Under the pieces are notes generated by a model that searched no databases, was not told the DNA's origin, and saw nothing but the letters and a program-made list of their open reading frames with translations. The translations under genes and the position numbers were made by a program. This document shows, piece after piece, positions 17,038 to 25,540 of a stretch of DNA of 64,000 nucleotides. Numbering within the stretch: the stretch's first letter is position 1; the number at the start of each line of letters is the position of its first letter. This DNA comes from Filimonas lacunae (GTDB lineage Bacteria; Bacteroidota; Bacteroidia; Chitinophagales; Chitinophagaceae): the NCBI RefSeq assembly GCF_002355595.1, contig NZ_AP017422.1, positions 5,212,823 through 5,276,822 of the forward strand, given 5' to 3'.

Positions 17038-18393
17038 ATGTGGTTAAACAACATACTGGAAACCATAGGTAACACACCTATGATACAGTTAAACAAAATA
17101 ACGAAAGAGCTGCCCGCTACCGTATTGGCTAAAGTAGATTACTTTAACCCCGGTAACTCCATCAAAGACCGCATGGCATTGAAAATGCTGGAAGTGGCCG
17201 AAAAAGAAGGTAAAATAAAACCCGGCGGCACCATTATAGAGTGTACCAGCGGCAACACCGGCATGGGCCTGGCACTGGCCGCAGTGGTAAAAGGTTATAA
17301 ATGTATTTTCACCACTACCGACAAACAATCCAAAGAAAAGATAGACATATTAAAAGCCGTAGGCGCTGAGGTGATTGTATGCCCTACCAATGTAGAGCCC
17401 GACGACCCGCGCAGTTATTATTCCATCGCTAAAAAGCTGGCAGCTGAAATACCCAACAGCTACCATTTTAATCAATACGATAACCTGGCCAACAGGCTGG
17501 CGCACTACGAAACCACCGGCCCCGAAATATGGGAACAAACCGAAGGCCGTATCACCCACCTGGTATGTACAGCCGGAACAGGTGGCACCGTAACCGGTAC
17601 AGCCATGTATTTGAAAGAGAAGAACCCCAACGTTAAAGTATGGGCTATTGATGTATACGGCTCGCTGTTAACCAAATTCTTTCATACCGGCGAAACGGAT
17701 ATGAATGAAGTACACCCCTATGTGTCGGAAGGTTTTGGAGAAGACTTTGTTCCCGAAAACTACGATATGAGCGTGATTGACCACTTTGAGCAGGTAACAG
17801 ATAAAGATGGGGCTATTATGGCACGCCGCATAGCCAAAGAAGAAGGCCTGTTTTGCGGTTACAGCGCTGGCAGCTGCTTACAAGGTTTGCTACAGTTGAA
17901 AAACCACCTGAAAGAAGGTGACCTGGTAGTATGTATTTTTCACGACCACGGCAGCCGCTATGTGGCCAAAATATACAACGATCAGTGGATGATGGAAAGA
18001 GGTTTCCTGGATGTGAAATCGTTTAAAGATATTGTCAACAGCCGCAGCAGCAAACGCCTGGTTACCGCCACACCCGAAACCACAGTGGCAGAGACGGTAG
18101 AGCTGATGAAGAAGTTTGACATTGAACATATCCCCGTTATTAAAGAAGGCGAACTGATAGGTGCCATTAGCGAAGGCGGGCTGTTTCAGAAAATATTCAG
18201 CAACCCCGAAATTAAAACAGCGCAGGTACAGGAAGTACTGGAAGCTCCCTACCCCGTAGTATCGTTCGATACCCCGGTAGAACGTTTAAGCAACTTAATT
18301 AATAAAGACAACGGCGCCGTACTGGCAAAAGACGAAAAAGGCGATTACCACATTGTAACCAAATACGATGTTATTCAAAGCCTGGCCAAATAA
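17038..18393 (+). CDS. Cystathionine beta-synthase (PLP core plus tandem CBS domains)
   Basis: A 451-residue protein with a fold-type II PLP core (1-330): ETIGNTPMIQL, the lysine motif NPGNSIKDR (K43), the substrate loop TSGNTGMGLA and the phosphate cup GTGGTVTGTA. A C-terminal pair of CBS domains (about 335-451; VEHIPVI-like 'IEHIPVIKEGELIGAISE') follows. The combination indicates cystathionine beta-synthase, which joins homocysteine and serine, rather than cysteine synthase, which lacks the CBS pair. The CBS pair usually senses an adenosyl ligand. The aspartokinase gene starts 20 bases downstream, making a short sulfur/aspartate-family amino acid operon. Confidence 0.88.
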   Translation: MWLNNILETIGNTPMIQLNKITKELPATVLAKVDYFNPGNSIKDRMALKMLEVAEKEGKIKPGGTIIECTSGNTGMGLALAAVVKGYKCIFTTTDKQSKEKIDILKAVGAEVIVCPTNVEPDDPRSYYSIAKKLAAEIPNSYHFNQYDNLANRLAHYETTGPEIWEQTEGRITHLVCTAGTGGTVTGTAMYLKEKNPNVKVWAIDVYGSLLTKFFHTGETDMNEVHPYVSEGFGEDFVPENYDMSVIDHFEQVTDKDGAIMARRIAKEEGLFCGYSAGSCLQGLLQLKNHLKEGDLVVCIFHDHGSRYVAKIYNDQWMMERGFLDVKSFKDIVNSRSSKRLVTATPETTVAETVELMKKFDIEHIPVIKEGELIGAISEGGLFQKIFSNPEIKTAQVQEVLEAPYPVVSFDTPVERLSNLINKDNGAVLAKDEKGDYHIVTKYDVIQSLAK

Positions 18394-18413
18394 TACAATA
18401 GCATTTATCAGAT

Positions 18414-19673
18414 ATGAGAGTTTTTAAGTTTGGAGGAGCAAGTGTTAACAGCATAGAAAGAATTCAGCACGCAGCCGCTATTATTCGCGAATACAGTGCC
18501 GAAGAGCGTTTGGTCATCATCATTTCCGCCATGGGCAAAACCACCAACGCCCTGGAAAAAGTAGCGGAAGCTTTTTATGCTGGTAAAAAAGAAGAAGCGC
18601 TGGAACTGTTTGGCGTTATTAAAAACCAACATATTACCACTGCCAAATACCTGCTGGTAAAACAATACAACGCCTGTTACGCACAGCTGAACGACTTTTT
18701 CACCGAAGTAGAATGGCTATTACACGACAAGCCCGTGCGTGATTATGCCTATTACTACGATCAGATTGTTTGCATTGGCGAGCTGTTCAGCACCACTATT
18801 GTAAGCTTTTACCTGCAGGAAGTAGACATCAACAACACCTGGCTGGATGTGCGTGACATTATACGCACCGATAACAATTTCCGAAACGCCAATATCCAAT
18901 GGACCGAAACGGAAACCCGCGTGAAACAGGCTGTGGAAGACGTAGACAACATTGTACTCACCCAGGGCTTTATTGGCTGCACCGACGATAACGAAAGCAC
19001 CACATTGGGCCGCGAAGGCAGCGACTACACGGCCGCTGTTTTTGCCAATATATTAGGAGCTGAAAACCTCACTATCTGGAAAGATGTGGAAGGCGTAATG
19101 AATGCCGATCCAAAAGAGTTTCCGGAAGCGCAGTTGCTGCAAACACTCAGCTTTAACGAGGTGATAGAAATGGCGTATTATGGTGCACAGGTAATTCACC
19201 CCAAAACCATCAAACCTTTACAGAACAAGGGCATTCCCCTGCTGGTGAAATGCTTTTTAGATACCTCTTTACCAGGTACTGTTATCAGCAGCCAACGGGT
19301 AAAAAACCTACCTCCTATTATGGTGGTAAAGCAACACCAGGCATTGATACACCTGCGTACACACGATTTCTCGTTTGTGGGAGAGCAACCTATGAGCCAG
19401 TTATACCAGGTGTTTGGGCAACTAAATATTACTCCTAACCTGGTGCAATCCGGCGCTATTAGCCTGCAAATTTGCCTGGATAATAACAGCGATAAAATTG
19501 AGCAACTGGCAACAGCAGTAAGCAACACGTTTGATGTGCAGGTAGAAAAAGACCTTACCCTGTTAACGATAAGGCACTATACCCCACAGCAGGCCGAAGA
19601 AAGAACCGCAGATAAAAACATTGTGCTGGTACAAAAAACCAAAGAAACAACACAGGTACTGTACTATAATTAA
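18414..19673 (+). CDS. lysC: Aspartate kinase
   Basis: A 419-residue monofunctional aspartokinase that phosphorylates aspartate, the committed step to lysine, threonine and methionine. The N-terminal KFGGASV (5-11), the TLGREGSDYTAAVFA nucleotide/aspartate site, WKDVEGVMNADP, and MAYYGAQVIHPKTI are all family signatures. The last 130 residues form the ACT regulatory region (LIHLRTHDFSFVGE onward), so feedback inhibition is likely. It follows the cystathionine beta-synthase gene by 20 bases. Its stop codon overlaps the stop of the convergent L,D-transpeptidase gene by four bases. Confidence 0.92.
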   Translation: MRVFKFGGASVNSIERIQHAAAIIREYSAEERLVIIISAMGKTTNALEKVAEAFYAGKKEEALELFGVIKNQHITTAKYLLVKQYNACYAQLNDFFTEVEWLLHDKPVRDYAYYYDQIVCIGELFSTTIVSFYLQEVDINNTWLDVRDIIRTDNNFRNANIQWTETETRVKQAVEDVDNIVLTQGFIGCTDDNESTTLGREGSDYTAAVFANILGAENLTIWKDVEGVMNADPKEFPEAQLLQTLSFNEVIEMAYYGAQVIHPKTIKPLQNKGIPLLVKCFLDTSLPGTVISSQRVKNLPPIMVVKQHQALIHLRTHDFSFVGEQPMSQLYQVFGQLNITPNLVQSGAISLQICLDNNSDKIEQLATAVSNTFDVQVEKDLTLLTIRHYTPQQAEERTADKNIVLVQKTKETTQVLYYN

Positions 19674-20425
19674 TTCATCAGAACATATTCCCCTTTGCCG
19701 TTTACGGAGATAAGGGGAAGTTTCTTTTCTTTCTCAAAGAAATCGTAAGCTTCTTTCAGTTTCACAGCAAAGTGCTGTAAATCCTGGTCGTCTTTAGTAA
19801 CCCTCGAAAAGTATTCCATGCTTTTAGGGTTATTAAAACGGATGGGGAAAATATGAACGGGGATAAAGTCCTGCCCATTGCTTTTAGCATTGGCGGCCAG
19901 TATGTATAATTCTTCAATTTGTGAATCCTGAATAGGAATGCAACCCACGGTTACACAGCTACCATGAATATAAATATCACCACCGGGCTTTAAGGAATCG
20001 CTTAAAATACGGTCAGAAGCATTCGGATAGTTCAAACCTAACGACAGGTGGTACACACTACGCGGGTTAAACTCGTTGATATAGTAAAAACCTTCCGGCA
20101 CCTGGTAATCGCCCGAAATACGTTTAGGCCCTATAGAACCGGCCATAGCACACACCTTATAAGTTTTAAACAGCTTAAAGTCTTCTGCATTAGAACCACG
20201 CACCCATACTTCCAGCTGGCTATCGTATTTAAAAGAACGAACATATATCTGTTTTGCAGGCCACTGTAAACCAGCCGCTGCAAACTGTTTTTTCAAGGTA
20301 TCCTCCTTCAACTTAACCGCATAAGCCACACGGGGTTGCGCCTTCTGCAGATCTAAAAAAGTCTGTTGTCCAAACATCACATTTACACAGGAAACCAAAA
20401 TAATGGCCAGAATACTTCTCTTCAT
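19670..20425 (-). CDS. YafK-like L,D-transpeptidase family protein
   Basis: A 251-residue exported protein with a signal peptide (about 1-19). The YkuD catalytic site IHGSCVTVGCI is complete, with H154 and nucleophile C162, preceded by a GDYQVPEGFYYI segment typical of the YafK branch. These enzymes cross-link or trim peptidoglycan or, in the YafK branch, release lipoprotein from peptidoglycan; the substrate here is unknown. The 3' end shares four bases with convergent lysC. A TAATTTCG element sits just before the ATG. Confidence 0.85.
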   Translation of the reverse strand: MKRSILAIILVSCVNVMFGQQTFLDLQKAQPRVAYAVKLKEDTLKKQFAAAGLQWPAKQIYVRSFKYDSQLEVWVRGSNAEDFKLFKTYKVCAMAGSIGPKRISGDYQVPEGFYYINEFNPRSVYHLSLGLNYPNASDRILSDSLKPGGDIYIHGSCVTVGCIPIQDSQIEELYILAANAKSNGQDFIPVHIFPIRFNNPKSMEYFSRVTKDDQDLQHFAVKLKEAYDFFEKEKKLPLISVNGKGEYVLMN

Positions 20426-20430
20426 AGAGT

Positions 20431-20438
20431 CGAAATTA
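20431..20438 (-). promoter_or_regulatory. Variant -7 element before the L,D-transpeptidase gene
   Basis: The minus strand reads TAATTTCG, one mismatch from consensus, only five bases before the ATG. If used, the mRNA would be nearly leaderless. A short inverted repeat (AATGGC / GCCATT, 20446-20463) lies just upstream. Confidence 0.2.
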
Positions 20439-20552
20439 TCTAATAAATGGCATTTACGCCATTTACGAATACTTAAATTTCTATTATACGTACATGCAGA
20501 CTAACGCAACAAAGGAAGGTTTATTTTAAAAATGCTGCTAAAAGGGAAGAAT

Positions 20553-20585
20553 TAAAAAGTCCATGACTTGGAAAAGTCATGGACT
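20553..20585 (-). terminator. Rho-independent terminator of hppD
   Basis: A perfect 12-bp stem (AGTCCATGACTT / AAGTCATGGACT, arms 20558-20569 and 20574-20585) with a 4-base loop is followed on the minus strand by TTTTTA. It begins 26 bases after the hppD stop. Confidence 0.9.
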
Positions 20586-20611
20586 GTACACTTCGAATTT
20601 ATAAACCTATT

Positions 20612-21745
20612 TTATAAGTTACCTCTCAGTTCCTGCTCGCGCTCAATGGCTTCAAACAGGGCTTTAAAGTTTCCTTTTCCAAAGCTTTTAGCGCCTTTAC
20701 GCTGTATAATTTCAAAAAACAGGGTTGGACGGTCCTGTACCGGCTTGCTGAACAATTGCAGCAAGTAGCCTTCATCATCACGATCTACCAGGATACCCAG
20801 GTTTTTCAGCGGCTCAATATCTTCATCAATTTTACCTACCCTGTCTAACAGGTCATCATAATAAGTGCTGGGCACTTTTAAAAACTCAACGCCGCGGTTC
20901 ATCAGTTCCGTTACGGTGGCCACGATATCATTGGTGGCTATGGCTACGTGCTGTACGCCTTCGCCATTGTAAAACTCCAGGTATTCTTCAATCTGCGACT
21001 TTCTTTTGCCTTCAGCGGGTTCGTTGATCGGGAATTTTACAAAGCCGTTGCCGTTACTCATCACCTTACTCATTAAAGCAGAGTATTCGGTAGAGATATC
21101 GCTATCATCAAACGACAGAATGTTGCGGAAGCCCATTACATCTTCATAAAAGCTTACCCATTTGTTCATTTGGTTCCAGCCTACGTTGCCTACGCAATGA
21201 TCTACGTATAATAAGCCGGTAGAGGTAGGTTTAAAATGGGGGTTCTCCCATTTTACATAACCCGGCATAAACACACCATTGTAATCTTTACGCTCTACAA
21301 ACAAATGCACCGTATCGCCATACAGCTTAATACCACTTAACACTACAGCACCATCCTTATCTTCCAGGCGTTGTGGAATGTAATGGTTTTCGGCGCCGCG
21401 CTGGGTGGTTTTTTCCCAGGCATCGGTGGCATCATTCACGCGCAGGGCAAGGGCTTTCACCCCATCACCATGCTTATATATATGATCGGCTATTTCGTTA
21501 TCCGGGCGGATAGGCGTGGTTAACACAAAAGTGAGTTTGTTTTGACGCACCACGTAACTGGATTTGTCTTTTACCCCTGTTTCAGGACCCGCATAGGCCA
21601 GGGCCTGAAAACCAAAGGCGCTCATATAATAGTGGGCGGCTTGTTTGGCGTTTCCTACATAAAATTCAACATAATCCGTGCCTTCCAAAGGCAGGAAATC
21701 GGCCTGCGCATCTACCGCAGCCTTTCCGGCAATCATCGTTTCCAT
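20612..21745 (-). CDS. hppD: 4-hydroxyphenylpyruvate dioxygenase
   Basis: A 377-residue Fe(II) enzyme that converts 4-hydroxyphenylpyruvate to homogentisate in tyrosine breakdown. Two vicinal-oxygen-chelate domains are visible. The iron ligands are H183 (in YVDHCVGNV), H266 (in GVQHVAIAT) and E345 (in LFFEIIQRKG). The C-terminal helix with GKGNFKALFEAIEREQE gates the active site. Length is normal for the family. Homogentisate dioxygenase is not adjacent. A candidate promoter lies about 180 bases upstream, leaving a long leader that contains a 29-codon open reading frame. A strong terminator follows. Confidence 0.94.
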   Translation of the reverse strand: METMIAGKAAVDAQADFLPLEGTDYVEFYVGNAKQAAHYYMSAFGFQALAYAGPETGVKDKSSYVVRQNKLTFVLTTPIRPDNEIADHIYKHGDGVKALALRVNDATDAWEKTTQRGAENHYIPQRLEDKDGAVVLSGIKLYGDTVHLFVERKDYNGVFMPGYVKWENPHFKPTSTGLLYVDHCVGNVGWNQMNKWVSFYEDVMGFRNILSFDDSDISTEYSALMSKVMSNGNGFVKFPINEPAEGKRKSQIEEYLEFYNGEGVQHVAIATNDIVATVTELMNRGVEFLKVPSTYYDDLLDRVGKIDEDIEPLKNLGILVDRDDEGYLLQLFSKPVQDRPTLFFEIIQRKGAKSFGKGNFKALFEAIEREQELRGNL

Positions 21746-21822
21746 AAATAATTGTAATAAGCGTTAATGATAACTATCTGATCAGTAGTATATTTCTGTG
21801 TAAATACAGTAAAGGAGAGATA

Positions 21823-21912
21823 CTATAGCGAACCCATGGCCAGGGTCTCCATTAATAACACGTAACCACCACGGCGGTCGCCAAATCTTTTATGTGGGTA
21901 ATCTGGTAGCAT
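21823..21912 (-). CDS. Possible 29-residue leader peptide upstream of hppD
   Basis: An open frame of 29 codons starts at ATG 21910-21912 and stops 77 bases before hppD. The peptide begins MLPDYPHKRFGDRRGGYVLL, is basic and contains two Tyr and one Phe. A consensus -7 element (TATATTTG) ends nine bases before the ATG, so the frame would sit at the extreme 5' end of the hppD transcript. I do not recognise the sequence. It may be a regulatory leader, a free small protein, or chance. Confidence 0.3.
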   Translation of the reverse strand: MLPDYPHKRFGDRRGGYVLLMETLAMGSL

Positions 21913-21921
21913 CGTTGCTAA

Positions 21922-21929
21922 CAAATATA
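21922..21929 (-). promoter_or_regulatory. -7 promoter element for hppD
   Basis: The minus strand reads TATATTTG, an exact match to TAnnTTTG. A TTTG 23 bases upstream (21953-21956) is a poorly spaced -33 candidate. The implied hppD leader is about 170 bases. Confidence 0.4.
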
Positions 21930-21965
21930 ACAAAAGAACCGAAAAGAGATACCAAACCGTAACCT

Positions 21966-21973
21966 TATCTTCG
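21966..21973 (+). promoter_or_regulatory. Variant -7 element for purK
   Basis: TATCTTCG, one mismatch from consensus, ends 22 bases before the purK ATG. Confidence 0.25.
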
Positions 21974-21995
21974 CAGATTACAGATTTACCACATT

Positions 21996-23117
21996 ATGAA
22001 GATTGGAATTTTAGGCGGTGGCCAGCTGGGCCGTATGTTATTACAGGCGGGAGCCAATTATGTAGTAGAAACCTATGTATTGGAAAACGACGAAAACTGC
22101 CCTGCAGCGCATTTGTGTCACCACTTTGTGAAAGGAGATATCCGTGATTTCGATACCGTATACCAGTTTGGCAAACAGCTAAACGCTATTACCATTGAAA
22201 TTGAAAGCGTAAACGTAGAAGCCCTGGAAAAGCTGGAAGCAGAAGGCGTAAAAGTATTTCCACGCCCTTCGGCTATTAAAACCATCAAGAATAAAATAAC
22301 CCAGAAGCAATTTTATAAGCAGCAGGAAGTGCCTACCTCCCCTTTTGAAGTAACCGAAAACCTGGCCGCCCTGCAAAACCTTGCTTCCTTTTTACCAGCC
22401 GTACATAAAGTAGGCGAAGGTGGCTACGATGGCAAAGGCGTTCAGGTAATACAGGATGCCAGAGACCTGGAAAAAGGCTTTAACGCACCTTCCGTTTTAG
22501 AAAAAATGGTAAGGATTAAAAAGGAAATAGCCCTGATTGTGGCTATGAACGAAAAAGGCGAAACGGCTATTTACCCTCCTGCCGAAATGGTGTTTGACCA
22601 GGTATTAAACCTGCTCGACTACCAGTTAAGCCCCGTACAATTACCAAAAGAACAACTGTGGAAAGCAGAAGCCATTGCCCTGCGGGTGGTAAAAGGCCTG
22701 CAAAGCCCAGGTTTGTTTGCAGTGGAATTGTTTATTGACGAAAAAGACGAAGTGCTGGTGAACGAAACCGCACCACGTGTACATAACAGCGGCCACCATA
22801 CTATTGAAGCCAACTATTGCAGCCAGTATGATATGCTGTGGCGCATTATGCTGGGTTATCCTTTAGGTAACACAGCCGCCATACTGCCCTCTTCCATCGT
22901 AAACATTTTAGGTTCCGAAGGACACACCGGCAAGGCCGTATACGAAGGGCTGGACGAAGTATTGAAAATGGAAAACGTGTTTGTACACCTGTACGGTAAA
23001 ACCGAAACCAAACCGGGCCGTAAAATGGGTCACGTTACCATCATCAGCAACGAAAGAATTGACCTTACCTATAAGGCACATAAAATCAAAAACACTTTAA
23101 AAGTAATTTCTGCATAG
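21996..23117 (+). CDS. purK: 5-(carboxyamino)imidazole ribonucleotide synthase
   Basis: A 373-residue ATP-grasp enzyme that carboxylates AIR to N5-CAIR with bicarbonate and ATP in purine synthesis. The N-terminus MKIGILGGGQLGRML, the FVKGDIRDF segment, KVGEGGYDGKGVQVI glycine loop, and the metal-binding ELFIDEKDEVLVNETAPRVHNSGHHTIEA are diagnostic. The gene ends three bases before purE, so the two steps are translated from one transcript. Confidence 0.95.
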   Translation: MKIGILGGGQLGRMLLQAGANYVVETYVLENDENCPAAHLCHHFVKGDIRDFDTVYQFGKQLNAITIEIESVNVEALEKLEAEGVKVFPRPSAIKTIKNKITQKQFYKQQEVPTSPFEVTENLAALQNLASFLPAVHKVGEGGYDGKGVQVIQDARDLEKGFNAPSVLEKMVRIKKEIALIVAMNEKGETAIYPPAEMVFDQVLNLLDYQLSPVQLPKEQLWKAEAIALRVVKGLQSPGLFAVELFIDEKDEVLVNETAPRVHNSGHHTIEANYCSQYDMLWRIMLGYPLGNTAAILPSSIVNILGSEGHTGKAVYEGLDEVLKMENVFVHLYGKTETKPGRKMGHVTIISNERIDLTYKAHKIKNTLKVISA

Positions 23118-23120
23118 GAT

Positions 23121-23642
23121 ATGACAGCACAAAACGCACCACTGGTTGGTATTATAATGGGTAGCGATAGCGACCTGAATATTATGCAGGATGCTGCTGC
23201 AGTAATGCAGGAGTTTGGAATTCCTTTTGAATTAACGGTAGTATCGGCCCACCGCACTCCCCTGCGCATGATTAACTATGCACAGCAGGCGGCTCAACGT
23301 GGGTTAAAAGTAATTATAGCCGGTGCGGGTGGTGCAGCACATTTACCCGGCATGGTAGCTTCTGTTACTTCTTTACCGGTAATTGGCGTTCCCGTTAAAT
23401 CGTCTAATTCTATTGATGGCTGGGATTCGGTATTGTCTATTTTACAAATGCCTAATGGCGTTCCGGTAGCTACCGTGGCTTTAAATGCAGCCAAAAACGC
23501 CGGTTTGCTGGCAGCTCAGATCATTGGCACATCCGACAGTGCTATTGCGCAAAAGATGGATACCTATAAAGCTAACATGAACCAGGCCGTATTGGATAAA
23601 GCGGGTAAATTAAGCAAAGACTGGCCTAACAACTTTGATTAG
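23121..23642 (+). CDS. purE: 5-(carboxyamino)imidazole ribonucleotide mutase
   Basis: A 173-residue class I PurE, which moves the carboxylate of N5-CAIR to C4 to give CAIR. The conserved MGSDSDLN (13-20), [21 protein letters not shown] and [21 protein letters not shown] blocks are all present. It directly follows purK, its partner enzyme. The ECF sigma gene begins 15 bases after its stop and may be partly co-transcribed. Confidence 0.95.
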   Translation: MTAQNAPLVGIIMGSDSDLNIMQDAAAVMQEFGIPFELTVVSAHRTPLRMINYAQQAAQRGLKVIIAGAGGAAHLPGMVASVTSLPVIGVPVKSSNSIDGWDSVLSILQMPNGVPVATVALNAAKNAGLLAAQIIGTSDSAIAQKMDTYKANMNQAVLDKAGKLSKDWPNNFD

Positions 23643-23657
23643 TAAGCAAAGCATATT

Positions 23658-24233
23658 TTGAATAATTCGCAGGTTGGGGATGAACTACTATTAACGCGTT
23701 TATCAAAAGGCGATAAACTGGCGTTTGATCAACTGTATCAGCAATACAGCCATCCCCTGTACCTGAACCTGTTAAAGCTTACCAAATCGGAAGCCATTGC
23801 CGAAGAGCTGTTACAGGAGATTTTTGTAAGAATCTGGAATAAGAAAGATACACTGGACATACACACAGGTTTGGGCAACTATCTGTTTAAGATAAGCCAG
23901 AACCTGGTGTATGATTTCTTTAGAAAAGCGAAACAGGACAAACAGCTGCGTTCACAAATAATAGCTGTAGCCGCCGAAGAATACACCCATATTGAAGAAA
24001 ACCTGCTGTCTAAAGAAAATCGCACCCTCCTTCACCGCGCCATTTCCACCCTTCCTCCTGTGCGCCAACAGGTGTTTAAGCTCTGTAAACTGGAAGGAAA
24101 ATCATACGACGAAGTTGCAGAAGAATTGGGCATCGGTGTAAGCACGGTAAACGATCATATCGTAAAAGCTACCAAACATATCAAAAGATATTTTCCCATT
24201 ATCTTACTCATTATCAGCACACTAAACAACTAA
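23658..24233 (+). CDS. ECF sigma factor (FecI/SigW-like) with a TTG start
   Basis: A 191-residue extracytoplasmic-function sigma factor. Region 2 (AFDQLYQQYSHPLYLNLLKLTKSEAIAEELLQEIFVRIW) and region 4 (LLHRAISTLPPVRQQVFKLCKLEGKSYDEVAEELGIGVSTVNDHIVKATKHI) are clear. No in-frame ATG lies before region 2, so translation most likely begins at TTG 23658-23660, giving MNNSQVGDE. It is followed by a FecR anti-sigma gene and an STN-type SusC, the standard trans-envelope signalling trio of Bacteroidota. It presumably directs transcription of the susC/susD pair downstream. Confidence 0.9.
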   Translation: MNNSQVGDELLLTRLSKGDKLAFDQLYQQYSHPLYLNLLKLTKSEAIAEELLQEIFVRIWNKKDTLDIHTGLGNYLFKISQNLVYDFFRKAKQDKQLRSQIIAVAAEEYTHIEENLLSKENRTLLHRAISTLPPVRQQVFKLCKLEGKSYDEVAEELGIGVSTVNDHIVKATKHIKRYFPIILLIISTLNN

Positions 24234-24269
24234 TTAAAAAATATTCACTTTTTTTTCAAAACAGAGCCG

Positions 24270-25382
24270 ATGGAAAAGTTTCACCGCGCGTCTTCAATAA
24301 AAAGAGAGAAAGTGCCGCTGGCTGATTTCAATACCATATTCGTCCGCTACCTGAACAATAACTGTTCACCGGAAGAAACTGCTTTTCTAATGGAGCAGTT
24401 AGCAAGCGGCGAATTAACAGAAGAGCAGCAGCAGCTACTGGAACAACACATCACTAACTGGACTGCTTTGCAGCAAAATGGAGAACCTATTCCCGCCACA
24501 CTGCAAAACAAGCTGGACAATATAAAAAAACTGGTAGACACGGAAGTGATCCGGCAAACCCAACCTGCCAAACAGGTAAAGTTAAGCTGGCGCACCTATG
24601 CCGCAGCCGCTGCCGTAACAGGCCTGGTGGTAGTGGGATATTGGGGGTTCAAAAACCTGTCGCCCATAGTAGAAAAAACAAAAACATTTGCAGCACAGCC
24701 GGGCGAAAGAAGAAGTCTTCGTTTACCCGACGGCTCACAAGTGATATTGAACGGTGAAAGCAACCTGGTTTTATCGGAAAACTTCACTACTGGCAACAGG
24801 GAAGTGACTTTATCCGGAGAAGCTTATTTCGATGTTTCGCAAAACGCTGCACATCCATTTATCATACACACTATGACAATGGATATAGAGGTACTGGGCA
24901 CTGCATTTAATGTGCGCTCTTACCCCGATGAAGCTGCAGAAGAAACCTCGCTTATACGCGGCAAGGTGCAGGTAACACTGAAAAAAGAAGGAGAATCAGG
25001 CAAAAGCTATATACTGCTGCCCATGCAAAAACTGGTGGTAGCAAAAAGCAGGCAGGGCGATTCGGCTAACAACCACACGGTAAGCAGTCCAACGCCACAT
25101 GTAGACAGTTTGTTTAAAAACAGATTGCTGAACAACCTGCCCGAAACAGCCTGGACCGAAAATAAACTGGCATTTGACAATGCTACACTGGAAACAGTGG
25201 CCGATAAAATGGAAAAATGGTATGGCATTACCGTTGAAATTAAAAACGACGCCATTAAAAACATTCCTTACACCGGTAGTTTTGAAGGCGAAACACTTGA
25301 AAAAGTGATGGATGCCATTAAATATTCTATTCCTATGCTCCATTACAAAATGGAGGGTAGTCGAAAACTAATCCTGTACTAA
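24270..25382 (+). CDS. FecR-family anti-sigma factor
   Basis: A 370-residue inner-membrane protein. The cytoplasmic N-terminal region (1-105) would bind the sigma factor, one membrane helix spans about 109-126 (TYAAAAAVTGLVVVGYWGF), and the periplasmic FecR domain follows (AQPGERRSLRLPDGSQVILNGESNLVL, then GEAYFDVSQNAAHPFIIHT and VLGTAFNVRSY). The C-terminal 70 residues match the DUF4974 region that contacts the STN domain of the SusC partner. It starts 36 bases after the sigma gene and is closed off from susC by a strong terminator. Confidence 0.92.
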   Translation: MEKFHRASSIKREKVPLADFNTIFVRYLNNNCSPEETAFLMEQLASGELTEEQQQLLEQHITNWTALQQNGEPIPATLQNKLDNIKKLVDTEVIRQTQPAKQVKLSWRTYAAAAAVTGLVVVGYWGFKNLSPIVEKTKTFAAQPGERRSLRLPDGSQVILNGESNLVLSENFTTGNREVTLSGEAYFDVSQNAAHPFIIHTMTMDIEVLGTAFNVRSYPDEAAEETSLIRGKVQVTLKKEGESGKSYILLPMQKLVVAKSRQGDSANNHTVSSPTPHVDSLFKNRLLNNLPETAWTENKLAFDNATLETVADKMEKWYGITVEIKNDAIKNIPYTGSFEGETLEKVMDAIKYSIPMLHYKMEGSRKLILY

Positions 25383-25412
25383 CGGGGTATATACATGAGA
25401 AAGACAAAAGAA

Positions 25413-25440
25413 AGAGGCGCCGCCCGGCGCCTCTTCTCTT
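25413..25440 (+). terminator. Terminator between fecR and the second susC
   Basis: A GC-rich stem of about 9-10 bp (AGAGGCGCC / GGCGCCTCT, arms ending 25413 and 25434) with a short loop is followed by TCTCTTT. It insulates the sigma/anti-sigma pair from susC, so susC needs its own, probably sigma-dependent, promoter in 25441-25540. Confidence 0.75.
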
Positions 25441-25540
25441 TAAAAAAGTTACCAGGGAGAATGTAAAGGTTTGCGAGGCTCTTGCATTTCCCGTAACTTA
25501 CAAAACCAAAACTAAGGTATACAAAATTGTATATCCTGGC

